In this document: positions 39,742 to 51,577 of the stretch, in pieces
Layout: every line of letters starts with the position of its first letter
Position numbering within the stretch: position 1 is the stretch's first letter
From: Chionis minor
Lineage: Eukaryota; Chordata; Aves; Charadriiformes; Chionididae
Length of the DNA: 64,000 nt
Assembly: GCA_013398295.1 (NCBI GenBank)
Contig: VZSF01008505.1
Span: 62,001 to 126,000 of the forward strand
Direction: 5' to 3'
Notes under the pieces: model-generated
What the model was told of the DNA's origin: nothing
Database searches by the model: none
The model's input: only the letters and a program-made list of their open reading frames with translations
Made by a program: the position numbers and the translations under genes

Positions 39742-42700
39742 GTAAGTCAAACAGCTCAGTAGTTTTCCAGTAGCTGCTCTGTTCGAGTCAGAAAAAATGT
39801 TCCTATCATCTGGAAAAATACAATGTCTGCAGATATCTCAAGAAATGGTAGCCTTTTCATTGTACTCTTCTGTGGTAGTTGTGAAATATTCATAATGAAA
39901 TATTTTAACATCAATTTGTGTGTCAAACCTTAATATCAAAAAAACCCCCGCCAAACAAAACCTTCCAAAATGTTATTCATTGGTTCTGTGTAGTAAACGT
40001 GTTGAGCAATTTGGGGTTTCCTGAGCTGCGTTGTTTCTGTTAATATCTTCTAAGATAAAGATGTACTTTGAAGAGTTTATTCACTCAACCTCTGTATTAT
40101 GGAACTGACAGAAGCATTCCGGGCAATCATGTATATTTATTTTACTGATTCACTGCATGTTTTTTGTGTATGAAACACATGCTAAACCTTTCCAAAGGCA
40201 GTTTTACTCAGCTAATCATCACGTGAAGCAAATTGAACAGGATGCAGTAAAAAAGCCTCTATTAATTTAACAGAAAAGACAGAAGGTCAGGAAACAGAAT
40301 ATGCCCAACTACCATTTCATATTTTTTGGACTTTGTTATTTTGATTTTTAATATCAGATGAAGGTTTGAGGAGATGTATCCCAAGAGAAGGCTGACTAGC
40401 AAAAATATGTCATTTGAGATTTTGGATGTTTCTCTAATGCATGGTTCACCTTTCTTCAGTAAGTTTGCTGGTCCACTGGATTCCTTCAGTGGAAGATCTG
40501 TTCTGAGAAATTATGCTTTGATTTTGATGGAATTTGTTCTTCTTTCTGCTTGTTTTCCATGGGAAGGCTAGGTTCCCTGAGTCCAGGATCTTATGATGTC
40601 TTCCATCTCTTCATCTTTCCCTTCCTCATATTTCACTTATACTTGTAATACCTCCATGACTTCCAGTATAATTCTGTCTGCATTTCCTCCGGCTGCTATT
40701 TCTGCAAACAACCCTCAACTTCCTCTCTTCATACCAAGTTTCAAGACTACCATCAAAAGATAAATCAGAGGATTCTTGAACTGCTAGTTCATATAGCAGT
40801 TATAAACAGTGATAATGATAATGATGATGATTTTTTATGAATAGTTCAAATACGAATTAAGCAGGAGAGCTACCAGCTATCTGAGACTTTACCTTTTAAA
40901 AAAAAAATAAATTTGGTGACTCTTCAGTATGTTGTCTGTCACAGTAGATCAGTTTCTACTTAAGACGATCAGAAGTCATTTTACAAGGATTAGTTATGAG
41001 AGTTTACCTAATTAATTACTAGGAATAAAATACTGTATTTTTTTTCTTTCTTTTTTTTTTTTCCCTTTCCAGGTTTTAATAATGATGTCAAAAAAGCCTG
41101 TTGCTGCCTCTGGTTTAATCTTGTATTGTGACATGTTTATCATATTTATATATCTGTTACTTTATCTTTAAACAAGACAGACTAGTTGGATTTCTAAACT
41201 TCTCTCTTCCTGTCTCTCCCTTCCCCCTAAAAATATTTTGTATTCAGAATATGTTTACAAGGAATTCTTGGTTTTGTTTAAAACTGTCAAAGGAGTCTTA
41301 GATACAAGATGAGAGACTTCCTTGAAAGACAGAAGTAGAAAGGAGTCAAAATTCAGTTCTTTTTTGAGCTGGAATGATCTTTACATTACAAAGAGAGTGA
41401 CTCTTACTGCTACAAAGTGCTATAGTTTGAAATTCACCCAGTAGTCTATTAAGCTGTTCAGGAAAGATGCTTGATGCTACTCTAGTTTTTCAAAGCACTT
41501 TGTTCCTACAGGACTAGAAGTCCAAATGTGGACTGCAAGCCTGCTGTTAAAGGTTTTGAATTTTGCAAAGCAAAAGCTCCAAAGCCCAGAGTACCTTAGA
41601 AGCTCCAGTGGAACTTAAATAAAGATTAAACAGCGTTTCATTAAAATCATACTTCTCTGTTTCATACCTTCCTCTGACAATATAAAATAGTTTTAGAGAC
41701 ACCCACCCCAGTCTTTTACTCTCCTTCAAAGATTTTTAAAGGCTGTGTTTTTATGTAAGAGAAACTGCCAGGAAATGGCAGCAACTTGCATTTACTTCAG
41801 TGCTTCCCCGCAGCTTTGCGATCCTGGAGTTAAAAAGGCAAAGAGGTACCCTAGCCCCTTCCCAAACTGACTTTCTCACTCTTTTTCATGTGCAAGTCAC
41901 AGCTGGTAACTTTGAGTATCCAAGGCTTTGGCACCAGAAGTAGAAAAATTGCTGCTTAGAAATGAAAAATAGATTAATAGTGCTGTAAACCTGGAGCATT
42001 GCAGTGGTGAAGCTGGCCTGCTTTCTGTAACTGCCAAAGCAGTGTGCGCAGCCTGGAATTTGAAAGCTAAGCTGTGTGCTTTCATTAACAGTTCTGCTGT
42101 TCGTGTACGAGGACACTGATGTAAAACCCTATGCAGTTGCCCCTAGCTGGGTTGCTTCTGCAGTGGCAGGAAAAGTAGGAATTTGTCACTGAATTAGAGA
42201 GATTTGTTCTGAATTCTCACCAGGGGCAAATCTCTCAACTAAGAATATTAATTTTTCTGTTGTTTTTTTCATAGTGCTACTTAAAATTGTGTGATTACAG
42301 TGGTAATGGGGCTCAGTACTGACTGCCACTAATATGAAGTCTCTGTTACTAATTTAATCCTGTAAGCTAAGTCCAATGTTGTTGATTTTTAATTTTTCGT
42401 TTTGCCTAAACAAATCTCATTAATATATTAAAAATTAAAGGCCAAATATCACCCAATTCCTCCATTTTGATTCATTTTGCCTGCCTTCCCTGGCACATGG
42501 GGATGCAGGCTCACGTTCATATATTCACTCTCTTTTTAACTATCTTCAGTCACCCCTCAGTGTTGCTCTATAAGCCCCCAAATACTTTTGCAGTTTGCCA
42601 AGTCACCTCCTTTCCTCAGGAGATTTGCTTTTGTCAGGACATGGGCTTTGACAGCCACCCGAATAGCAATGAATCAGTGTTTTTATTTTTCCAACCCATA

Positions 42701-43609
42701 TGCAAGTCAGCTTGCTTGATATAAATCACACAGTGGCCAATTCACTTTGAAACGGGATATCCATTTACCAGCTGACTTTACTGCTGGGTTTCTGGACTGA
42801 TGCATCCAAACCCCTCCTTTTTTAAAAAGTGACAACTTTGTGACTAACCTTTCCAGACTGTATTTCTCAACTGTAGGCTGCTGTTTATTTTGGCAGACTT
42901 CCCACTGTATAATAGACACTGTTCATGCCAGCTCATGGCAAAACTCACAATTAAAAAAAAAATAATAGCACAGAAGTCTGTTGTAACTTGCTCTGCACAC
43001 TTTACCTTGCTAGCACCATCCATTCCCATTCCTCTCTCCCCTAATGCCTTCTCCTCCTTATTTTTATTATTAATCTAAAGGTTCAATATTTGCTTTTTAA
43101 AAAGCATTGGATCGTGAAACTTTCCATTCATTGGCATGTTGTAGGGAGTGGCTCTCATGCAAGGGTAAGCAGGCATGTTTAGTGGGTTGCTTTGCATACT
43201 GGAAGTTCAGTATTACCACCACACGAAAACCCCTCTGGCTTCCATCCCATCCCTAGATCATTTCAGGCCTCATTTTCTTCTCCCTTGTGTTAGTGTCCAC
43301 CAACTTCCCTGGAGCTGCTCCTGGTTTACACTGGAGGAAGCAAAAGTGAACTGAAAATGTTTGAGCAGAGAGGAAATTTTGAAAGAACAGCGTGAATTTA
43401 CAGCTTCACTGAACATTTAAAATCCTTTGCAATGTTCTATGCTCCACTGGAAACTGTCTAACTAAAGGATTCAGTGAATGTGCTTTAAGTCAGTTCCTCA
43501 TTTGATTTGAGCTGTTTCCAGAATTGTACAAGTTAGAGTGAATGCATGTAAAATAAATGTATCTAATATTTTTTTTCCCCCTCTTTCCTCCTTGCTGCAT
43601 CCTGCAAAG
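39742..43609 (+). other. DNM3: DNM3 intron between PH exon and microexon
   Basis: This 3,868-nt phase-0 intron runs from gtaagt at 39742 to an acceptor ending tgcaaag at 43609. Apart from an A/C-rich tract near 39937-39965 and a pyrimidine stretch around 41038-41066, I see only unremarkable AT-rich sequence. The 41760-42120 and 42460-43080 stretches are somewhat more GC-rich, with no coding potential that I can support. If the microexon is skipped, this intron and the following one form a single intron. Confidence 0.8.
43569..43609 (+). promoter_or_regulatory. DNM3: Splice-control region of the microexon: pyrimidine tract plus three UGC motifs
   Basis: A pyrimidine run at 43569-43593 (T8, C5, then CTCTTTCCTCC-type sequence suitable for PTBP1) is followed by TGC at 43593-43595, 43596-43598 and 43603-43605, then aaag at the splice acceptor (AG 43608-43609). 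It is established for vertebrate neural microexons that SRRM4 (nSR100) acts through UGC motifs squeezed between the pyrimidine tract and the 3' splice site, and that PTBP1 represses many of the same exons. The motif layout is seen directly. That it works this way here is inference. Confidence 0.65.
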
Positions 43610-43621
43610 GGGAACAACAGA
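43610..43621 (+). CDS. DNM3: Candidate 12-nt DNM3 microexon (Gly-Asn-Asn-Arg)
   Basis: The twelve bases GGGAACAACAGA lie between an AG acceptor (43608-43609) and a consensus donor gtaagt (43622-43627). Both neighbouring boundaries are phase 0, so the exon reads GNNR and adds four residues after PDKSS, in the linker between the PH domain and the GTPase effector domain. My recollection is that some mammalian DNM3 isoforms carry a similar four-residue insert (GNNK or GNNR) at this point; I could not check it. The upstream pyrimidine tract with UGC motifs argues for neuron-regulated inclusion, in keeping with DNM3's brain enrichment. Being 12 nt long, it is too short for ordinary gene finders. 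The main doubt is that a chance AG...GTAAGT pair cannot be ruled out without transcripts. Confidence 0.75.
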
Positions 43622-46387
43622 GTAAGTTCTTTGTCCTTTTACAAAATCCTTTTGTAGCCTTTCTCAAGGGTTTTGTCAGGAAAATCAGTTTCTCTTTTGG
43701 TTCACATGACTATTTGCCTACCTACACTTAGCAGCAAATTCCTATTACAAAACGTGGGTGCAAAAGTGTCTTCTAGAAAACTATTAACAGCTCTTTGTTT
43801 GAATTTTGTGGAAGGAGATGTGTTAAGCGTGGCTGAGTGTTGTTTTTTAAGGCGATTCAGTAAGAATGATACTATAAAACAGTATTGGGACCAAAGATTA
43901 TGAAGGTATAGTAACAAAGACCTTCTGAGGAAAGGTTACTACAGTCTGATGAAACTCATTACAGCTGGATTTTTTGACCATACATCAAAGCTTGTATTAA
44001 TGGGCAGTTATAAAAACCCAGCACTAAAGTCTTAAATAACAGATTTGCTGGCATTGTTGGCTAAGCTGAACTAGATCAGTGTACTGGCTTTGAAGGTGCC
44101 TTAAAATGGATGGAGGAGGGTGGGGTCAACATTTGACTTGGCTTCTAGACCCTTGATGTGTTCCAGCTGGACAGCAGCAGAAGGGTGTGGGGTGTGGAGA
44201 GGGAGAACTGAAATATGCATGGTAGGTTTTTTTGAAACTAAACAGCACATAAAAAGACAGTTTTGCTGATCTGATAAACTAATAAGCAGTTCCCAGGGTT
44301 AGTACTTTTTAATGCCATTTTTACTGAGCTTAAGAATGGAAATTGCACATCTCACACTTTGGAATATGATGCAGAGAGAGTTTGTCATACCACGGAAAGA
44401 AGTTACAGAGCTTTTATGCCCCTCCCTCCTTCNTATATCTGGAGCATCAAAAGATGCTTCATAGCAAGTGTTGAAACTAGCCCCTGAAATATTGCCTGCA
44501 GCATCAGCTTGAAGCATTTGTGGGGTATTTGTGAAAGACCTGGGTGGATTTTAAATGTTTTGAAGGTTGGGGGATTTTGTCTGCTTTTAATTTTTGTATT
44601 TTTAACTAGTTTTTGACCACTTCTGTCTCCATGGTAGCTGGGCTCAGGAGCACCAACAATTTTCTGTTTTGCTGGCCTGAGAAAAGGAGCTCTTAGTGTT
44701 GGGTGGGGAGGGGTTAAGAGATGTGGTATATTGATGGCATGAAGTGAGAGACTTTACATAGGAGATGGTGTGAAATGTAAATGTTAACTGTGTACACTAA
44801 AATATCAAGGTAATGTTTATAATGTTTCTTTACGATATGCTGACTTAAGGCTTTGCTGCTGCAGTGGATGCTGATCTTCTATCCAGAGGAGAGTGGTTAG
44901 ACTGTAGATGCTCTGTCAAGGGAAATGGGGCACCAAAGTGCTCTTGGGGCTTGCAGAAAGAGAGTCTGGAGGTCAGGAGTTGCATGGACCAGCTCTGTTC
45001 TCCAGAGACATGGGCAATGGGGCACCCCAGGAAGGTCAGGACCAGTAGCATCTGACGTAAGAGTTAGTTGCTAGCGTAAGGCAGGATATCTCTAAGCGAG
45101 TATAGGAGAAACCTGGGAGATGTGAGTATTGGTGGAGCTGTTAGCTCTCCTTTCACTCTGAGCAAAGGGCAATTCTTGCTGTATGGTCAGAAATGATCTC
45201 CCTTTGGCCTGGGCTGTCAGCCAGAAGGTAACTCCAAAAGAAATTTCCAGAAAACCATCCTGATCTTTCTCTTGGACCTGGTTCCTTGTAAGGATTCTTG
45301 TATCCTCATCTGTGTCCCCCCGCTTTTCTTTCACACGGGTCATTCATGCTGGATTCTGGAGGTTACGTTGTCCCAGTTAGACAAATAGAATTAACCTGCA
45401 GCTGCCTGCAGGAGCTCAAACCCCACAAACATCTTGAGATTTCTGCGTGTTGTGGAAAATGAAATGAAATGGGTAAACCTGAGAGGTGACAAGAGAGTTT
45501 TTGAGAGGGGGTCAGGAGAAGAGAGGAACAGCAGATTGAAGATGGTGATGGTTTCTCAAAGCTTCTTATGCAGTTTTATGCTGCTAAGCTGCATAATCCT
45601 TCCTTACTGTTCTGGTACGGATTTACTGGGTAGCTGGCAGAGCTATAACACTCCTACTAGCGGGGCCTGGTGTGGCATTCATACTGTGGATCATGTTGTA
45701 TGTAGATATGGAAAGATCCCATACCCACCCATTCAGATTGTGGCTGTTTTTATACCTCTGCCTTTAGCTTTGCACTTTTAGGTTTACAAAAGTAAAAATA
45801 AACATTGGAGTAATGAGTTCCGAAGAAAAAGTGGGGGAAGGGAAACGTAGAGGGTTTATAATTGTCAGCTGACTACTAATCATTTTTATTTTTACTTTTT
45901 ATTGTTGCACAATCATTAACGTAAGCGAGATTTCTCACATGGTTAAAGATAAATATATCTTCAAAAGCTTTGTTGGATAAAATCTGTAAAAGGGTCGTGT
46001 AGAATGAGGTAATGGAGACCTACCTCATTCAACAAGCACATGTTGGCAAGCTCCATCTTGCTAATATTAAAACTGAACTCCACTCTGTAGCCATGCTCAG
46101 AGACAGGAAAAGCAGAGCATTGCGCAGAGTTGTGCAGAGCCTTGTAGCTTCAGTCCAGGTGCTGAAGACACAGGAGCTGTGCATTTTCATCAGCCTCATT
46201 TAAAAAACAAAAAAAAATTCCCCCCAAAACAGCCCTCCAGAGCTTGCTGTTTGAAAACAACAGCAAAACCTATATCCTCATGAAGTCCATTTTCATTACG
46301 CTTCTAATGTTGTTAGGTTAAAAGATTAGATAGATGCCTTGGCCTTATGAAATTTTGGTTCCAAATCCCAAGACACTTGAGCAGTAA

Positions 46388-46423
46388 AACAACAACAACA
46401 AAAAAACCCCAAACCCCCAAAGT
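46388..46423. repeat. (AAC)n / A4C4 low-complexity tract
   Basis: Three to four AAC units are followed by A7, CCCC, AAA and CCCCC. It resembles the A/C-rich tracts elsewhere in the window. Confidence 0.8.
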
Positions 46424-49400
46424 GATGCTTTTTAACAAAAAGAATTCACTTTTCCTTTGTCACCCTTAAGCCCTGAGTTAGCCAGTCATTTCTGCTTAAT
46501 TTGAAGAATCAAACACTTTAATGCTGAGATCAGACTTGCAAAAATGCAACTTGGAAAATACAAATCTAATTAAATTTCTTTTTGTGGATAAAAGGACTAC
46601 AAAGCTCTTATCTTCTAATTATTTTACATTGCAGTACTTGCTGATACCCTTTACAAAGCATGTATAAATAAGCATATAAAGAATATATTTGCAACTCAGT
46701 TAATGGAGTTGTCACAGTGTGGATAATACTGTGCATGTAAACATTCACCGAATATAAAGTCAGTTAGTGTAATTTAGTTTGAATTTTCTCCTCAAGAAAA
46801 ACAGAATTCCCCTTGAAAGGAGAAGGAAAGTACTCTCCCTGCCAGGTCAGTTTGCATGTTATTCCTTAAAATACTTCTTGGTGACATATTAATTGCTTAG
46901 ATTCAAGTCTGTCTGTCTTTTTTTTTTTTTTTTCCTTTTCTTTTTCCCGGGAGGGGGAGGGGGGTAGTTTTGCTAAACCCAGATTCCAGATCAGGTACTC
47001 CATTAAGAAGACCAGATGTCCTACTGTCTCTTGAGACAGTTCTGGAAAATGGGAACTTAGTGAAGTCAGGATACTCATTCTGGCTACGTATATGACAACA
47101 GCTCTCTCAGTTCATCTATTTCGTGCCTGGCTATTGACATGTAAATGCAGATACAGTGCCAGAAGCCACATGTATCTTTGTATTGTAATAAGTCTCTGAT
47201 CCTCTTTTTCAAATTCGGACGTGTTTCTGAAGGATCTTCTACCTCCCAGACATAAACTTTGACTCAGCCAGTTCGTTACTGGCTGTGGTGATGCTGTATG
47301 AATCTGCCCCAGCCAGATTCAAACTGAAAGTAAGTGGTTCTGCTCTGGGAATGCTGAAGTCCGTGTTTGAGTTAAGTTCCTAAACCAGAAAAAGTAAAGA
47401 CTCATTTGGGTTTGTTGCATAGTAGTAAGTTGAAAAGCAAACTGTACTGATATGTCAGAGGGTGAAATGCTGTAAACAGAAGTGTAAACTCTGCATTTAC
47501 TGAATTTACTTACTTTTTTTAAAAAAAAAACTAATATATTTTAGAGAAGGAAGGCATTGAATTCTAGGAAAAGAAGAGTCCACTTCAGTTATGACTAAAA
47601 TTGGCTGCAGGCCAACTAGGTTTAAAAATAACTTTTAAAAGAAGAAGTGTTAAATTATTTTTTTTTTAAAGTGGAAAAATGCCATAATTTTATAGACAGT
47701 GTTTCAGTCATTGCTTTGAACAGATGAATTGAATTTTACAATGAAGTCACGGTGTAAAAGAGCAGACCAAGTGAGTGAGCGTGCATGCACACATATGCTG
47801 GGTCAAAAGCAGTCCAAAATACAGGGAGGAAAAGAAATGGCAGACTGTTTTTCAGTCCCTTTCTTGCTGCCTCGCTGTTTCAAGGATGTGAAAGTGTGTT
47901 TCAGATAAAAACTATCTTGTTGTTCTCCTAAATATTTACTAGTTCAAACAAAGGCTAGATGCAGCCTTGTTCCCCAAGAAACAGAGAGACTCTGGTTTTT
48001 ATTCTTGTAAGAGTAAAATAACTGCTCGCATGAGAGAGTTAAAAATGTGCAGGGAAAAAGAGATTCATAGTATTGCATCGGTTGCACTGACTGTAACAAG
48101 ACGCAGGCTAACGGACTGAATGATTTCAAAACCAGTCCCAGCGAAGCTGGTAACTGCCTATCAGGGGTCGGGGGTTCAATAGCTGTCACAGCGTTTTACA
48201 TTTCTGCTCTTAAATGGGGCTGCTGACATTAAGCAAACTCCAGGAAATTTAGAAATGAGCAGACATTTCTGTAATGTATTCATGGTGGGCTCTTTATTGT
48301 GCTTTTGGCAAAGAATCTGCATATTGAAAATATCTTTAAATTCTTCATTCTTTATGGCGCAGCTTATTTTTGCACCACTTCCACTCTGAGGAAGGATTTC
48401 ATTGAAGGTTTACAGAAAGGTGAAAACTCTCTGGTTGTGGAGTTTCAGATAATAGAGCGTGATTGTCAGCCCTGTTCTAGACACGTAGTGAGATTTGCCC
48501 AGGGGAAAGCAGTGAAGGTGGCCAACTTCTAAGGATGCTTTCCCAGCCCCAGTCAATGAGCACTGAGAGTTGGCTGGTGGAGAGGAAGGTGCTTCTGGAC
48601 TGTGCTACACCGTGCTGTGCCAACGCTGCCACAAAGGTCCTTTGGACTCCAGGGTGATAATCTGCAGCTGCAGTCCCTGCGTCGCCAGGTCTCAGAACAG
48701 CTGAGTTAGGAACTACTCAGAATCGTAGTTAGGAAGGTCTGATTGCCCCTTTAGTGCAACAGTATGAGGTCAACCATGAGGAGGACCACAGGTATCACAA
48801 GACTTTGTGACAGTCCTAAAATGTCTTTCTTGTCTTCCAAGTCAGTAATTGGGCAAAAACCTACTCCTGAGTAATAACTGGCAGTAAATAAAAATTTTAA
48901 AGATTTTTTTTTTCTGCCAGAAATGTCACCAGGCTCACCCTCCCATAGCATTTACAGTGTAACAGGAAATGTAGTCATTGGACATGAGGGTGGAGGGCAG
49001 CTGGTGAATGGCCAGATACTTCTTTTTTTCTCATTTACAAGGGAAAACAAGATGATCGGGAGAAACTGCTGCTGCTTCCCCTGACTCTGTTTTGGACAAA
49101 AACTAAGACATGCAATGTCTAGTCTGATGTTCATCCCGGATTTCTTTGACCTTCACTACCTATGTTTTTTGTGGAGATAGATTTGTACTTCCTCTCCATG
49201 TGGTTAGTCAGACTCAAGTCCCATGTTCTGTCTGTAAAATCATCCATTTTGGAACTGCGTTCTCCACTCATGTAACTTTCCTTTCATGATGTCATGTTCT
49301 GTTCTGTGGTCACTCCTTAGATCCTGTCCCACATGTTTCCCAGCTCCACTGTGGACGTTGATGGACTGATGTCTTCCCTGTCCTTCTCTGTTTGTGTATT

Positions 49401-50561
49401 CTATGATGCTTGATATATTGACTGCACTGATTTTGGAGAATTGGGATTTCCCACTAGAAGAAGCTGGCTATGGACATTTTGTGGTGTTTGATCTGTGCAA
49501 TTCTTTGGTGACTTTCATACTCTTATTCCTAAACCCTTGTTCCTGCAGTTGAGCAACGAGTGGTCTTACTCTGTTTCCTTCACATTCTTTCTCTTTGAAA
49601 CCCAACCTGTCCTTTTTCCCTTTTATAATCAAATTATTTGTAATTCAAAGAGAGAATTATTTATCATTGAATATGCCACTAAGTTTAAATAACGTGTGAA
49701 ATTATTTGTGTAGGTATACACCCTGTGGTGGGTAGGTACAAAGTTACCATGAGCTGTTTGACCATCTGCTATTTAAATGGTCTAATATGGGCCTGACAGC
49801 TTTTCTCTCGTATTTGTTGCACAGTGTTATCTTGACCTCTTCAACAGTTGGGGTTTCTATACTGGGCAGCAAACCTAAGGGCATTTAGGGAAATCAACTA
49901 AAGGAATGAACCCAGAGCAAAGAAGATAAAGTCCATGAGAAAAATTAGTCTTATGCAACGTAATTTGGTGTTCATTTGTAGCTGGGTGGTTTAAAATTCT
50001 TCTTGATTTGCAGACCTAGATATTTTCCAGTGGAAGCAGGAAACCCCCATGTAATAACTAGAAGTCTTTCCAGTCACAGGCCAGTAGTCCCTAGCTGTAT
50101 TCTGCAGACACTGTGTAGAAGTAGTCTGTAGTTGCTGAGGACCACAGGCTGAAAGCAACTGCTGTACCATAATTCTAAATTATAGTTATTAAAGTTTATC
50201 TGGCTGATTGAGATAGGAGAGATTCAGAAGCACTGTGAGTTCTAGATTGTCCTTCTCTCTGCTGTGAAGGCAGGGAACAAAATGGCAGAGGCTGCCCTTT
50301 TATCCACTTTTGCAACTGCATACAGTCAGGTATCCTCAAAGCACTCAACCTCTCTTTCACATCACCTGTGACCCAAGAGATGTGGCTGCAACTACTCAAG
50401 AGATGTGAAGTTTTTATGCCAGTTCTGTGCACCAAGGAGCTCCATGGGCATAGTTCCTTGCTGTTCCTCAGCTGAGGGCTTTGATGTATGTAATGGTCTG
50501 ACTGTGAGCAATGACACCGGCAGGCAACCTCAAATATGTTGGTGTCTAGAGCTGTGGGACT

Positions 50562-50620
50562 ATAGAATCATAGAATGGTTCAGATTAGAAGGGACCTTAA
50601 AGATCACTTAGGTCCAACCT
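50562..50620 (-). mobile_element. Short CR1 3'-end fragment, antisense to DNM3
   Basis: About 59 bp matches the reverse complement of the extreme CR1 3' end: the terminal 'atagaatcatagaatgg' repeat followed by 'gaagggaccttaaagatca' and 'ccaacct'. It stops abruptly at 50620 in a T run. It is a very short, heavily 5'-truncated insertion in the same orientation as the larger CR1 that starts 167 bp further on. It has no coding capacity. Confidence 0.85.
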
Positions 50621-50787
50621 TCCTTTTTTTGGATTGCACATAATTCCTCATGCTAGCATCCCTTTGTACCACGTTAAATCATTTTTCTTGAAGCAGGGAG
50701 TTTACAGTCTTCAGAAGACTGATAACTTTTCTGGTAGAAATGCATGTGTTGGGTGAAATCCTATTCCCACTGCAGCCAGCAGTAAAA

Positions 50788-51577
50788 TTCATAGAATCAT
50801 AGAATGATTTAGATTGGAAGGGATCTTAAAGATCATCTGGTTCCAACCCCGCTGTCATGGGCAAGGACACCTCCCACTAGACCAAGTTGCTCAAAGCCCC
50901 ATCCAACCTGGCCTTGGGCACCTCCAGGGACGGGGCCTCCACAGCTTCCCCAGGCAACCTGTTCCAGTGTCTCACCACCCTCATAGTGAAAAATTTCTTC
51001 CTGAGATCTGATCTAAATCTACCCTCTTCCAGTTTGAAGCCATTACCCCTCGTCCTGTCACTACATGCCCTTGGTAAAAAGTCCCTCTCCAGCTTTCTTG
51101 AAGGCCCCCTTCAGATACTGGCAGGCTGCTCTAAGGTCTCCCCAGAGCCTTCTCTTCTCCAGGCTGAACAACCCCAACTCTCTCAGCCTGTCCTCATAGC
51201 AGAGGTGCTCTAACCTTCTGATGATCTTTGTGGCCCTCCTCTGGACCTGCTCCAACAGGTCCATGTCCTTCTTATGTTGGGCGCTCCAGATCTGGACACA
51301 GTACTCCAGGTGGGGTCTCACCAGAGAGGAGCAGAGGTGCAAAATCACCTCCATCGACATGCTGGTCACGCTTCTTTTGATGCAGCCCTGGATGCGGTTG
51401 GACTTCTGGGCTGTGAGTGCACATTGCCAGCTCATGCTGAGCTTCTCATCTACCAACGCCCCCAAGTCCTTATCCTCAAGGCTGTTCTCAATCCATTCTC
51501 TGCCCAGCCTCTCTTTGTACATGGGATTGCTCCAACCTACGTGCAGGACCTTGCACTTGGCCTTGTTGAACTTCATG
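50788..51577 (-). mobile_element. CR1 LINE, 5'-truncated, antisense to DNM3, with an open RT C-terminus
   Basis: About 790 bp of a CR1 3' end inserted on the minus strand. Its 3' end is at 50788 (terminal repeat 'atagaatcatagaatg'). The 5' truncation is near 51577, where unrelated sequence begins. On the minus strand, 51577 down to 51061 stays open as the C-terminal part of ORF2: KFNKAKCKVLHVG, then GCIKRSVTSMSMEVILHLCS, SLVRPHLEYCVQIWSAQHKK, EQVQRRATKIIRRLEHLCYE and [21 protein letters not shown] stop at 51061 precedes the final part ([18 protein letters not shown], about 50930-50975). The 200-codon frame on this strand (51061-51663) starts in flanking DNA and is therefore not a gene. No reverse transcriptase catalytic motif is present, so it is dead. 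Confidence 0.95.

Noticed and set aside
50115..50135. agtagtctg similar to the start of miR-199a-3p
   Set aside because: The similarity ends after nine bases, it is on the wrong strand for the DNM3 antisense miRNA, and no hairpin partner is visible. A similar partial hit near 31440 was dropped for the same reasons.
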